Shown here piece by piece: positions 51,990-60,238 of a stretch of DNA of 64,000 nt. The position numbers and the translations under genes were made by a program. Each line of letters opens with the position of its first letter. Within the stretch, counting starts at the first letter, position 1. The stretch comes from Streptomyces sp. ISL-43 (GTDB lineage Bacteria > Actinomycetota > Actinomycetes > Streptomycetales > Streptomycetaceae): contig NZ_JAGGOT010000091.1 in NCBI RefSeq assembly GCF_018614195.1, positions 1-64,000 of the forward strand, written 5' to 3'. Under the pieces are notes generated by a model that searched no databases, was not told where the DNA came from, and worked only from the letters and a program-made list of their open reading frames with translations.

Positions 51990-52002
51990 GCACCGGGGGC
52001 TC
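51964..52002. terminator. hairpin between convergent WYL and hrdD genes
   Basis: gagcccccgg and ccgggggctc pair in a 10-bp stem that includes the last codons of the WYL gene; the loop (about 19 bases) holds the stop. Only 36 bases separate the two convergent stops. Confidence 0.6.
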
Positions 52003-52025
52003 GTATGGGGGCTTCGCGGGGCCGG

Positions 52026-53003
52026 TCAGGCCACCGCGTCGAAGCCGGTGTCGCGCGCCATCCGCTTCAGTTCCAGCAGGGCGTGCTTCTCGATCTGGCG
52101 GATCCGCTCACGGGTCAGGCCGTGCTGCTTGCCCACCTCAGTCAGCGTACGCTCACGGCCGTCGTCGATGCCGTAGCGCATCTTGATGATCGAGGCCGTG
52201 CGCTGGTCCAGCTTGCCCAGCAGGTCATCCAGCTCCTCGCTGCGCAGCAGCGAGAGCACGGACTGCTCGGGAGAGATCGCCGAGGTGTCCTCCAGCAGGT
52301 CGCCGAACTGGGTGTCGCCGTCCTCGTCGACGCCCATGTTCAGGCTGACCGGGTCGCGCGCCCAGTCCAGGACGTCGCCGACGCGCTTCTCGGTCGTCTC
52401 CAGCTCGGCGGCGATCTCCGCGTGCTCCGGGTCGCGGCCCTTCTCCCGGTTGAACTCGCGCTGGACCCGGCGGATCCGGCCGAGCTCCTCCACGAGGTGG
52501 ACGGGGAGGCGGATGGTGCGGGACTGGTCGGCGATGGAACGGGTGATGGCCTGGCGGATCCACCACGTGGCGTACGTGGAGAACTTGAAGCCCTTGGCGT
52601 AGTCGAACTTCTCGACCGCGCGCACCAGGCCGGCATTGCCTTCCTGGATGAGGTCGAGGAGCGGCAGACCGCTGCGCGGGTAGCGGCGGGCGACGGCGAC
52701 GACCAGGCGGAGGTTGGAGCGGATGAAGACTTCCTTGGCCCGCTCGCCTTCGGCGGCCAGGGCCTCCAGCTCCTCCTGGGAGGGCGTCTCGCCCTTGCGC
52801 TCTATCGCACCGTCGAGGATCTGCTGGGCGTACACGCCCGCCTCGATGATCTGCGAGAGCTCCACTTCCTTGGCGGCGTCGAGCAGCGGGGTACGCGCGA
52901 TCTCGTCCAGGTACATGCCGACCAGGTCGCGGTCTGCGATCTCCCCGCTCCCAGCACGAGCGCTGCTCGTGGACTGACGACGGGCGACGGCGCGGGTTGC
53001 CAT
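52026..53003 (-). CDS. hrdD: HrdD-type group 2 sigma-70 factor
   Basis: A 325-residue primary-like sigma factor without the long acidic N-terminus of HrdB. Region 1.2 DLVGMYLDEIARTPLLDAAK, region 2.1-2.4 RLVVAVARRYPRSGLPLLDL, GNAGLVRAVEKFDYAKGFKF, STYATWWIRQAITRSIADQS, region 3 and region 4.2 TLTEVGKQHGLTRERIRQIE are all intact. Length and order fit HrdD of S. coelicolor (332 residues). Group 2 sigmas are dispensable and recognise housekeeping-like promoters. ATG at 53003 has AAGGGAGCACGC upstream; the frame extends further but without coding character. Confidence 0.93.
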   Translation of the reverse strand: MATRAVARRQSTSSARAGSGEIADRDLVGMYLDEIARTPLLDAAKEVELSQIIEAGVYAQQILDGAIERKGETPSQEELEALAAEGERAKEVFIRSNLRLVVAVARRYPRSGLPLLDLIQEGNAGLVRAVEKFDYAKGFKFSTYATWWIRQAITRSIADQSRTIRLPVHLVEELGRIRRVQREFNREKGRDPEHAEIAAELETTEKRVGDVLDWARDPVSLNMGVDEDGDTQFGDLLEDTSAISPEQSVLSLLRSEELDDLLGKLDQRTASIIKMRYGIDDGRERTLTEVGKQHGLTRERIRQIEKHALLELKRMARDTGFDAVA

Positions 53004-53179
53004 GCGTGCTCCCTTGCGATGATTCGGTCGCGGCGGTGCGGCTGCCTGGACACTCTCCCGAGTGCCCGCTTCCGAAGGAAACAACGACTGGAATCGGGAC
53101 AGAATTCCCACGCCGCTCCCTCTTTTTCGAGATCTTGCAGTATCCTGCCCCGCCATCCCCCGATCGGGGTGGATCAGCG

Positions 53180-53453
53180 ATGCCGTCAGAGCTCGAAGAG
53201 GTGCAGGTCAGGCCCGGGATGGAGGCCGATCCGGAGGCCTTCACGGATCCGCGTGACCACTACGCCCGTGAGACCGCCGTCACATTCGACATGGTCGTTT
53301 CCACTCCGGAACAGCGCCGCCCATGGCTGCACTCCCACCCCGACAGACGGTCCCCGGCGGCTTCTGGTTGCCTGGACTGGCGATCGAATCGCCGGATACC
53401 CCACAAGAAGTACGTTCCACCACAAAGCAGCGGAGGTCACCGGGGCGGAGCGG
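53180..53453 (+). pseudogene. frameshifted, truncated GNAT acetyltransferase
   Basis: ATG at 53180 opens a frame that reads as the beginning of a phosphinothricin-type GNAT N-acetyltransferase (RDHYARETAVTFDMVVSTPE, QRRPWLHSHP). After HSHP (about 53345) the homology jumps one base to the frame reading DGPRRLLVAWTGDRIAGYPT, RSTFHHKAAEVTGAE. It then stops near 53450, at the convergent gene, so the acetyl-CoA-binding core and the C-terminal half are missing. Both a frameshift and a 3' deletion are therefore visible. It diverges from hrdD. Confidence 0.75.
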
Positions 53454-53844
53454 GACGGGTGGCGACCGAGGGGCAGGCGCGGCAGGCCGGGGGGCCCGAC
53501 TGGGTCCACCACTTGCAGGACGGGCGCAGGTGGCAGCCGGGGAGGGGGGTCACGGCCGGTGGCGGCGGGGCGGCCGTCAGGCGGGTGGCCAGGGTGCAGG
53601 TGTCGCCCGCGCGGTTGAGGCAGTGCGGAACGCAGTGGGAGGCCAGGCGCAGCAGGCGGCGCGGCTCGGTGCCGGGCGGGAGCCCGGCCAGGGCTTCGGC
53701 CGCCGGGCGCGGGGCGGGGAGGTAGGCCGGGGGGCCGTCGGGCCCGTCGCGGACCGCCAGGACCACCGACTCCGCCGCGTACGCGGAGCCGCTGGGGCAC
53801 CAGAGGAGCCCCGGCCCGCCCGGGCCCTCGTCGTGGCTAGCCAA
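53437..53844 (-). CDS. cysteine-rich conserved hypothetical protein
   Basis: A 135-residue soluble protein with seven cysteines. Two groups stand out: SHCVPHCLNRAGDTCTLATR in the middle and LRPSCKWWTQSGPPACRACPS near the end, suggesting a zinc or Fe-S site. The N-terminus includes LLWCPSGSAYAAESVVLAV. The start is uncertain: TTG at 53844 overlaps the dioxygenase stop by 8 bases and no better codon is near. Its end overlaps the GNAT remnant. No family recognised; the pattern looks conserved, not random. Confidence 0.6.
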   Translation of the reverse strand: MASHDEGPGGPGLLWCPSGSAYAAESVVLAVRDGPDGPPAYLPAPRPAAEALAGLPPGTEPRRLLRLASHCVPHCLNRAGDTCTLATRLTAAPPPPAVTPLPGCHLRPSCKWWTQSGPPACRACPSVATRPAPPR

Positions 53845-54622
53845 ACTGCAGGGACCGCTTCGAGAGGCCCATCCAGAAGCCCGAGACGGGGGTGGAGGCC
53901 GTGGAGAGCTCGGATTCGGCGGCGCCCAGGGTGACGAACAGCGGTGCGAAGTGCTCCGTGCGCGGATGGGCCAGGCGGCCGGCCGGGGACTTGGCCTCGA
54001 AGTCCAGCAGGGAGTCGACGTCGCCGGCGGCCAGTGCCTCGTGACCCCACGCGTCGAACTCCGCGGACCAGCCGGGGACGCCCGGGCCGGTGTGCCGCAG
54101 GGCGGCGAGGTTGTGGGTGAAGAAGCCGCTGCCCACGATCAGGACGCCTTCGTCGCGCAGCGGGGCCAGCTTGCGGCCGATGTCCATCAGGCGGCGCGGG
54201 TCCAGGGTCGGCATGGATATCTGGAGCACCGGGATGTCCGCCTGCGGGTACATCTCCACGAGCGGGACGTAGGCGCCGTGGTCCAGGCCCCGGTCGGGGA
54301 TGTCCTGGACCGGGGTGCCCGGGGCCTTCAGGAGCTTTCGGACCGCCGCGGCCAGCTCGGGGGCGCCCGGAGCCTCGTAGCGGACCTGGTAGTAGTGCTC
54401 GGGGAAGCCCCAGAAGTCGTAGACGAGCGGGACGGGCTCCGTGGCGCCGAGGGCGAGCGGGGCCTCCTCCCAGTGGGCGGAGACCATCAGGATCGCCCGG
54501 GGGCGGGGCAGGTCCGCGGACCAGGCGGCCAGTTCGCCCGGCCAGAGCGGGTCGTCGGCCAGGGGCGGGGCTCCGTGGCTCAGGTACAGCGCCGGCATCC
54601 GCGTCGGGTCGGAGGTCGTCAT
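53837..54622 (-). CDS. LigB-family class III extradiol dioxygenase (DODA/YgiD-like)
   Basis: A 261-residue protein of the 4,5-DOPA-extradiol-dioxygenase group of LigB enzymes: MPALYLSHGAPPLADDPLWP (metal His), ILMVSAHWEE (second His), YDFWGFPEHYYQVRY, LDHGAYVPLVEMYPQADIPV (third His), and VGSGFFTHNL. These enzymes use a non-heme metal to open catechol rings; for this clade the natural substrate is usually unknown. ATG at 54622 has GGAG upstream; a 34-nt palindrome 45-78 bases before the start is a likely operator. Confidence 0.9.
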   Translation of the reverse strand: MTTSDPTRMPALYLSHGAPPLADDPLWPGELAAWSADLPRPRAILMVSAHWEEAPLALGATEPVPLVYDFWGFPEHYYQVRYEAPGAPELAAAVRKLLKAPGTPVQDIPDRGLDHGAYVPLVEMYPQADIPVLQISMPTLDPRRLMDIGRKLAPLRDEGVLIVGSGFFTHNLAALRHTGPGVPGWSAEFDAWGHEALAAGDVDSLLDFEAKSPAGRLAHPRTEHFAPLFVTLGAAESELSTASTPVSGFWMGLSKRSLQFG

Positions 54623-54666
54623 CGGGACTCCAGAGGTGTTCGGGCGGGCCGCTGAAGAAAAGACTA

Positions 54667-54700
54667 ACCCCGCATCGTTCAAATTTGAACGATGCGGGGT
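54667..54700. promoter_or_regulatory. 34-nt perfect palindrome with AT-rich core upstream of the dioxygenase gene
   Basis: Every base from 54667 to 54700 pairs about the centre 54683/54684; the core is TTCAAATTTGAA, flanked by ATCG/CGAT and GC outer arms. It lies between the dioxygenase start (54622) and the upstream MFS stop (54742). The TTCAAATTTGAA core looks like a MarR-family operator, while the GC-rich outer arms could make it also the MFS terminator. Confidence 0.7.
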
Positions 54701-54741
54701 CATCAGTCATTCCCGCACCCCGGAGCCGGGGCCCGGCCGGG

Positions 54742-56280
54742 TCAGTGGGCGATCACCGGGACCTTCATGCCGGCGTCGGCGTCCTCGCCCTCGGCGACCG
54801 GGCCGCCTGCGCCCGGACGGCCCGTGTTGATCAGGGTCAGGGCGATGAGCGAGCTGACGACCAGGATGCCGACCGCCCACCAGATCGCCGAGGAGTAGCC
54901 CTCCACCATGGCCTTGGCCTGCACGAGCTGCGCCACCGGGCCGCCCGCCGCGGCCTCGGCCGCATGGTCGGTCAGGTACGCGGTCGTCGCCGAGGCGGCG
55001 ATCGTGTTCAGCAGGGCGGTGCCGATCGCGCCGCCCACCTGCTGCGAGGTGTTGACCATGGCGGAGGCGACGCCGGCGTCGGCCGGGTTCACCCCGTACG
55101 TGGCCAGGGACATGGCGGGCATGAACGCCGTACCCATGCCGAGGCCCAGCAGCAGCTGCGCCGGCAGGATCAGCGCCGGGTAGGAGGAGTCGACCTCCAG
55201 CTGCGTCAGCAGCAGCATGCCGCTCGCGGCGACCATGAAGCCGGGGCCCATCAGCAGGCGCGGCGGGACCCGCGTCATCAGGCGGGCGCCGATCTGGGTG
55301 GAGCCGGCGATCATGCCGACGATCATCGGGAGGAAGGCGAAGCCGGTCTTGACGGGCGAGAAGCCCTTCACGACCTGCAGGTAGTAGGTGAGGAAGAGGA
55401 ACAGGCCGAACATCGAGATGACGGCGAGGCCCAGCGAGAGGTAGACACCGCCGCGGTTGCGCTCCAGCAGGACGCGCAGCGGCAGCAGCGGGGAGGCGGT
55501 GCGGGACTCGACCAGGACGAACGAGGCGAGCAGCACCACGGAGGCGACGAACATGCCCACGGTCAGGCTGTCCGACCAGCCGGCCGACTCGGCGCGGGTG
55601 AAGCCGTAGACCAGCGCGACCAGGCCGGTCGTGGACAGGAGCACGCCGGGGATGTCGAGCGGCGCGCGGTTACGGCTGCCGGCCGGCTCGCGGATGATCA
55701 TCCATGCGCCGACGGCGGCGACGATCGCGAACGGGATGTTGACGAAGAACGTCCAGCGCCAGTTGAGGTACTCGGTGAGGAAGCCGCCGAGGATCAGGCC
55801 GACGGCGCCACCGCCACCGGCGATCGCACCGTAGATGCCGAAGGCCTTGGCGCGCTCCTTGGCGTCGGTGAACATGACGGCCAGCAGCGAGAGCGCGGCG
55901 GGCGCGAGCAGTGCTCCGAAGGCACCCTGGAGGGCGCGGGCGCCCAGCATCATGGCCTCGCCCTGGGCGGCGCCGCCCAGCGCGGAGGCCAGGGCGAAGC
56001 CGGCGAGGCCGACGACGAAGGCGTTCTTGCGGCCCCATTTGTCGGCGATGCGGCCGCCGAAGAGGAGCAGTCCGCCGAAGGCCAGCGCGTACGCGGTGAT
56101 GACCCACTGGCGGTTGCCGTCCGAGATGCCGAGGTCGGTCTGGGCGGACGGCAGGGCGATGTTCACGATGGTGGCGTCGAGGACGACCATCAGCTGCGCC
56201 AGGGCTATGAAGACGAGCGCCTTCCAGCGACTGGGGTCGGCGGTGGCGGACAGCGGCGGATTCGCGGCTGTTTTTGACAT
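54742..56280 (-). CDS. MFS drug-efflux transporter, DHA2 (14-TM) family
   Basis: A 512-residue EmrB/QacA-like exporter. TM1 signature MVVLDATIVNIALPSAQTDL, motif A GGRIADKWGRKNAFVVG, motif C IAGGGGAVGLILGGFL. It has about 14 helices and ends AGMKVPVIAH. ATG at 56280 is preferred; a GTG at 56292 is possible. It lies 93 bases downstream of a TetR gene on the same strand, forming a regulator-pump pair, so the pump is probably induced by its own substrate through that TetR. Confidence 0.93.
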   Translation of the reverse strand: MSKTAANPPLSATADPSRWKALVFIALAQLMVVLDATIVNIALPSAQTDLGISDGNRQWVITAYALAFGGLLLFGGRIADKWGRKNAFVVGLAGFALASALGGAAQGEAMMLGARALQGAFGALLAPAALSLLAVMFTDAKERAKAFGIYGAIAGGGGAVGLILGGFLTEYLNWRWTFFVNIPFAIVAAVGAWMIIREPAGSRNRAPLDIPGVLLSTTGLVALVYGFTRAESAGWSDSLTVGMFVASVVLLASFVLVESRTASPLLPLRVLLERNRGGVYLSLGLAVISMFGLFLFLTYYLQVVKGFSPVKTGFAFLPMIVGMIAGSTQIGARLMTRVPPRLLMGPGFMVAASGMLLLTQLEVDSSYPALILPAQLLLGLGMGTAFMPAMSLATYGVNPADAGVASAMVNTSQQVGGAIGTALLNTIAASATTAYLTDHAAEAAAGGPVAQLVQAKAMVEGYSSAIWWAVGILVVSSLIALTLINTGRPGAGGPVAEGEDADAGMKVPVIAH

Positions 56281-56373
56281 GGGGGTACCCACTTCGCGGT
56301 GCGTGATGACTGAAATGAGACGAGAAAGAACGTTTAGGCGGTTTACGACGCTAACGGGTGCAAACCCGGGGCG

Positions 56374-57078
56374 TCACATGGTTTTCCGCCTCAGGTCCTC
56401 CAACGTGGTCGGCGCGCCCGGCAGTTCGGAGCGGGCCGGAGCCCTCAAACCGTCCAGGAACAGCTGGAGGTGGCGGTGGACGAAGACGTCCGCGTCGAAG
56501 CAGGCGCTGCCCGGGAGGGGGCGGCTCAGCTGGGACAGGGCGATCATCAGGTCACCGACCCCGATGTCCGGGCGCAGCAGCCCGCAGGCCTGGCCGGCGC
56601 CCAGCAGGGTCTCGACGGCCTCTTCCAAGGCCGTCCGGGCGGCGAGCAGTTCGGGGTGGTCCCGGTCGAAGTCGCCGGAGAGCATGGGACACAGGGCGCC
56701 GATCCGCTCGTCCGCCGCACCGTGCGTGAAGCGGCACAGGGCGGCGAAGGCGTCCGGCTCCTGGGCCAGGCCGTCCTCGGCGAGCGCCGTCACCCGGTCC
56801 ATCACGAAGAGCACGACGTGGTGGATGAGCGTGGGCCGGTCGGGGAAGTGCCGGTAGAGCGTGGCGTTGCCGACTCCCGCCCGGCGGGCGATCTCGTCGA
56901 GGGGGGCGGCGGGACCGAACTCCACCAGCACCTCGCGCGCCGCGGTCAGGATGCGCTCCCGGTTGCGGACGGCGTCGGCCCGCGGGCGCGGCACCTTGGC
57001 CGGCGCCGCGAGGTCGAGGGCGACGTCCGGGCCCGGGACGGGCAGGGCCGCCGGAGCCGTGGCGGTGGGGTGCTTCAT
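56374..57078 (-). CDS. TetR-family repressor
   Basis: A 234-residue TetR regulator. The DNA-binding domain spans about 42-90 (RERILTAAREVLVEFG, PLDEIARRAGVGNATLYRHF), preceded by a 35-residue Ala/Pro-rich leader, and followed by a variable ligand domain with SBP-type pattern (LCPMLSGDFDRDHPELLAAR). ATG at 57078 has GGAGGCCCCGGA upstream. It precedes the MFS pump at 54742-56280, which it probably represses. Two operator-like repeats lie upstream of its start. Confidence 0.92.
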   Translation of the reverse strand: MKHPTATAPAALPVPGPDVALDLAAPAKVPRPRADAVRNRERILTAAREVLVEFGPAAPLDEIARRAGVGNATLYRHFPDRPTLIHHVVLFVMDRVTALAEDGLAQEPDAFAALCRFTHGAADERIGALCPMLSGDFDRDHPELLAARTALEEAVETLLGAGQACGLLRPDIGVGDLMIALSQLSRPLPGSACFDADVFVHRHLQLFLDGLRAPARSELPGAPTTLEDLRRKTM

Positions 57079-57118
57079 TCCGGGGCCTCCCTGGCGCGGT
57101 GACACGTACGTCCGCTCG

Positions 57119-57182
57119 AAACGGGGAGCGGGCCCCCGGTTCTGCGGGGACTCTCCTTCAAACGGGGAGACGGTCCCCGGTT
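57119..57182. promoter_or_regulatory. paired operator-like repeats upstream of tetR
   Basis: Two 23-bp imperfect direct repeats, aaacggggagcgggcccccg+gtt (57119-57141) and aaacggggagacggtccccg+gtt (57160-57182), start 41 bases apart. Each is a quasi-palindrome (AACGGGG...CCCCGGTT). They lie 41-104 bases before the TetR start and are the best candidates for its operators. Confidence 0.55.
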
Positions 57183-57196
57183 ATTTCACCCTTCCG

Positions 57197-57212
57197 TGTG
57201 ACCTGGGTCACA
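57197..57212 (+). promoter_or_regulatory. Crp-type palindrome upstream of the M6 protease gene
   Basis: TGTGACCTGGGTCACA is a perfect 16-bp palindrome, 129 bases before the protease start. It fits both the TGTGA-N6-TCACA Crp pattern and the GTG-N6-GNCAC consensus reported for Streptomyces Crp (from memory). Confidence 0.5.
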
Positions 57213-57340
57213 TCACCGCAGTCCCTCTGATCCCGTTTGGCCTCTCCCGGCGCGCGAGTACGCCCGCACCGTCGGAGGGTGATCGCACAGAGCGCAGTCC
57301 GGACCCCGGCCGGCTGCCGCGGACCCGAAGGCCGATCTCC

Positions 57341-58621
57341 ATGCCGCAGACGCGCCACCGGATACGCACGCCACGCCGCACCAGCGCCTACATCGGCATC
57401 ACCGCGCTGGCCCTCGGCGTCACCGCGACCGCGAGCGCCGAGATATCCAGCCGCGGCCACTCTGCGGCCGGCCCCGTGGCCGCGACCACCGCCGAGTCGA
57501 TGCTCGCGCCCTGCCGGATCTCCGGAGCGATGGGCGTGCAGATGTCCGAGGGGCTGCCGACCTCGCCCGGGTACTCGCGCTCGACCGGCGAGGTCCGGGC
57601 ACTGAACCTGATGATCGACTTCCCCGACGCCAAGGGCGAGGGCGCGGCGACCGACCGTCTGGCGGAATTCTTCCCGCAGACCTCCGACTGGTTCCGCGTC
57701 AGCTCCTACGGACGGCTCAGCTACCGGGCCGAGGCGCCGATACGCAACTGGCTGCGGATGCCGATGCCGTTCGCGGCGTACGGGATCGAGCGGGGCTCCG
57801 CATACGAGCCCGGCTACCGCCAGCTCGTGGAACACATCGTCAAAGCCACCGACTCCGAGATCGATTTCTCCCGGTATGACCTGATCAACATTCTGGTCAC
57901 GCCGAACGCCGGCCCCTCCGCCCTCGACACCGTCCTGTCCGTCACCTTCTCCGGCAACAGCGAGGCCCCGATCGCCGACGGCGTCCCGCTCGCCAACACG
58001 TCCTTCGTCTACAGCCGGCAGGACGACGGCTCCGGCGCCTACCGGAAGACCGGCTACCGCGTGCTCCCCCACGAGAACGGACACGTCTTCGGCCTGCCCG
58101 ACCTCTACACCGCCGACGGCGGCGGCACGGTCGGACACTGGGACATCATGAGCGAGGACTGGGGCGCCAACAACGACCTGCTCGGCTGGCACAAGTGGAA
58201 GCTCGGCTGGCTCGACGGCTCCCAGATCAGCTGCGCCGGGAAGTCCGGGAGCAGCGATCACGTCCTGACCCCGCTCGCCGTCGAAGGCGGCACCAAGCTG
58301 GCCTTCGTCCCGGTGTCGGAGAGCGCCGGATACGCGGTGGAGGTGCGCACCCGGGCCGGGAACGACGAGGCCGTCTGCAAGCCCGGGGTCCTCATCTACA
58401 AGGTGGACTCCGAGGTGGACACCGGCCGCGGGCCCGTCACCGTCTCCGACAGCTCCAGCGCGAGCGGCGGCTGCACCCGGCGGCCCAACGTGCACGCGGA
58501 GCTCTCGGACGCGCCGTTCAAGCCGGGCGAGACCTTCACGGACGAGAAGGCGGGCATCAGCGTCTCGGTCGTGGGCGAACTGCGCAACGGCAGCTACCAG
58601 GTACGGGTCATCCGGCCGTGA
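57341..58621 (+). CDS. secreted M6-family metalloprotease
   Basis: A 426-residue exported protease. Signal-anchor-like N-terminus (about 18-38), then an immune-inhibitor-A-like (M6) catalytic domain with zinc motif HENGHVFGLPD (His244, Glu245, His248 plus downstream Asp) and the family marker GTVGHWDIMSEDWGANNDLL, GWHKWKLGWLD. The preceding LNLMIDFPDA and FFPQTSDWFRVSSYGRLSY are typical M6. M6 enzymes degrade extracellular proteins. ATG at 57341 follows GAAGGCCGATCTCC. A Crp-like palindrome lies in the 262-base upstream region, which otherwise holds only the tetR operator-like repeats. Confidence 0.92.
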   Translation: MPQTRHRIRTPRRTSAYIGITALALGVTATASAEISSRGHSAAGPVAATTAESMLAPCRISGAMGVQMSEGLPTSPGYSRSTGEVRALNLMIDFPDAKGEGAATDRLAEFFPQTSDWFRVSSYGRLSYRAEAPIRNWLRMPMPFAAYGIERGSAYEPGYRQLVEHIVKATDSEIDFSRYDLINILVTPNAGPSALDTVLSVTFSGNSEAPIADGVPLANTSFVYSRQDDGSGAYRKTGYRVLPHENGHVFGLPDLYTADGGGTVGHWDIMSEDWGANNDLLGWHKWKLGWLDGSQISCAGKSGSSDHVLTPLAVEGGTKLAFVPVSESAGYAVEVRTRAGNDEAVCKPGVLIYKVDSEVDTGRGPVTVSDSSSASGGCTRRPNVHAELSDAPFKPGETFTDEKAGISVSVVGELRNGSYQVRVIRP

Positions 58622-58895
58622 CCCGGCGACCGCGCCGGCCGTCCGGGCCGGCCGAAGGGACCTGGCCGGTGCGAGGGCCCCGTCCGGCGCAGGGGCCGGC
58701 TGAAGGGTCCCGTCCGACCGAAGGGCCCGGGCCGGGCAGGCCCTCGTGCCCGGCCGGGCGGTGCGACGGCCCGCCCGAAACGGCATCAGGTCGAGTCGCT
58801 CGGCCCGCCGGTTCGCGACCTCCGGCCCCCTGCCGGAGCGGATCCGGTCGCCGATGGTTGAGTGGACCAGCCGTGTCACACCGTAGGGAGACCCC

Positions 58896-59597
58896 TTGAA
58901 GGCCTTCGCGCTGCGCCGGACCGGCGAACCGCCCACCGTGGTGGACCGGCCCGCCCCCCGGCCCCGGGCGGGCGAAGTCCTCGTACGCACCACGGCCGCG
59001 CTCATCTGCGCCTGGGACGGGCACACCGCCGCCGGAGCACCCACCGGGCTCGGCCACGAGGCCGGCGGCGTCGTCGAGGCCGGGCCGCCGCCGGGCGGGA
59101 GCGTCGTGGTCTTCGGGCAGGGCGCCGTCGGCCTCGGCGCCACCATCGCGGCCGGCCGGCTGTGCGGCGCCCGCGTCATCGCCGTCGAGCCGGAGATGAA
59201 ACGGCAGCGCCTCGCCCTGCGGTTCGGGGCGGACGTGGTGATCGATCCGGCCTACGAGGACTCCGCCGAGCGGATCACGGAGCTGACCGGCGGCGCCGGC
59301 GCCGACCGCGCGATCATGGCGACGGCCGCGCCCGCCGCCGCGGCCGCGGCCCACGAGGGGCTCGCCGAGGGCGGCAGGATCACCTATGCCCGCTGTCGGC
59401 CGCCGCAGAGCAGCGGAGCGCGGCTCGCGCGCGCACTGCGGCTGATCGACGGGGGGCTGGTGGACCCGACGGTCATCACGACCCACGAATTCCCCTTCCA
59501 CCGTGTCGAGGAGGCCTTCGCCCGCCTCGTCGCCCGGGAGCCCGGCATGATCAAACCGGTCATCCTCTTCCCCCGCCCGACCCGGCCCGCGGCCTGA
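58896..59597 (+). CDS. internally shortened zinc alcohol dehydrogenase-like protein
   Basis: A 233-residue protein that matches a medium-chain, NAD-dependent Zn alcohol dehydrogenase (normally about 350) at both ends. It has RTTAALICAWDGHT (catalytic Zn Cys), GLGHEAGGVVEAG (Zn His-Glu), the Rossmann VVVFGQGAVGLGATIAA, LRFGADVVIDPAYEDSAERI, and a closing TTHEFPFHRVEEAF...GMIKPVILF. About 80 residues between GVVEAG and GGSVVVFG are absent, including the whole structural-zinc Cys cluster, as are about 25 residues after GGRITYA. The frame is intact. TTG at 58896 has GTAGGGAGA upstream. Activity is doubtful. The 274-base gap before it holds only degenerate GC-rich repeats. Confidence 0.75.
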   Translation: MKAFALRRTGEPPTVVDRPAPRPRAGEVLVRTTAALICAWDGHTAAGAPTGLGHEAGGVVEAGPPPGGSVVVFGQGAVGLGATIAAGRLCGARVIAVEPEMKRQRLALRFGADVVIDPAYEDSAERITELTGGAGADRAIMATAAPAAAAAAHEGLAEGGRITYARCRPPQSSGARLARALRLIDGGLVDPTVITTHEFPFHRVEEAFARLVAREPGMIKPVILFPRPTRPAA

Positions 59598-59623
59598 TCC
59601 GCGATCCGGTCCGCGACCCGATC

Positions 59624-59665
59624 CGACCTGCGACCTGCGACCTGCGACCCGTGACCCGTGACCCG
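59624..59665 (+). repeat. heptanucleotide tandem repeat upstream of ridA-like gene
   Basis: Six 7-bp units in a row: cgacctg three times, cgacccg once, tgacccg twice. It lies in the 107-base gap between the dehydrogenase-like gene and the RidA gene. Probably a slippage repeat. Confidence 0.75.
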
Positions 59666-59704
59666 ATCCGCCGACCGGAGCCCCGCTCCGCGAAGGGACC
59701 CGCC

Positions 59705-60184
59705 ATGCCCAGCACCCCCGAAGAGCGCCTCGCCGCCGCCGGCCTGAAGCTCCCGCCGACCCCCTTGCCCGTCGCCGTGTACGTACCCGCCGTCCAGAGC
59801 GGCCACTACGTCTACACCTCCGGCCAGCTCCCCATGGTCGACGGCGCCCTCCCGCTGACCGGCAAGGTCGGCGCCGAGGTCACCCCGGAGCAGGCCAAGG
59901 AGCTGGCACAGCAGTGCGCTCTGAACGCGCTGGCCGCCGTCGCCTCCGTCGCCGGGGACCTGTCCGCCGTCAAGCGCGTGGTCAAGGTGGTCGGCTTCGT
60001 CGCCAGCGATCCGCACTTCACCGGCCAGCCGGGCGTGGTCAACGGAGCCAGCGAGCTGCTGGGCACCGCCTTCGGCGACGCGGGCATCCACGCCCGCAGC
60101 GCTGTCGGCGTGTCCGTGCTGCCGCTGGACGCCCCCGTCGAGGTCGAGCTCACCGTGGAACTGCACGCTCCGATGGGCGTGTAG
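59705..60184 (+). CDS. RidA (YjgF/YER057c/UK114) family protein
   Basis: A 159-residue RidA-superfamily protein: PPTPLPVAVYVPAVQSGHYV, YTSGQLPMVDG, ALNALAAVASVAGDLSAVKR, VVGFVASDPHFTGQPGVVNG, ARSAVGVSVLPLDAPVEVEL. The usual catalytic arginine of true RidA enamine deaminases (C-R-[AS]...) is represented by HARSAVGV, so deaminase activity is plausible. Such proteins destroy reactive enamine intermediates of amino-acid metabolism. ATG at 59705 follows GAAGGGACCCGCC. It converges with the xanthine dehydrogenase operon. Confidence 0.92.
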   Translation: MPSTPEERLAAAGLKLPPTPLPVAVYVPAVQSGHYVYTSGQLPMVDGALPLTGKVGAEVTPEQAKELAQQCALNALAAVASVAGDLSAVKRVVKVVGFVASDPHFTGQPGVVNGASELLGTAFGDAGIHARSAVGVSVLPLDAPVEVELTVELHAPMGV

Positions 60185-60238
60185 GACGCACCTCCCGGCC
60201 GCCCGAAGGCCCGCGCCGCCCGCGCCGCCCCCGCCGGG

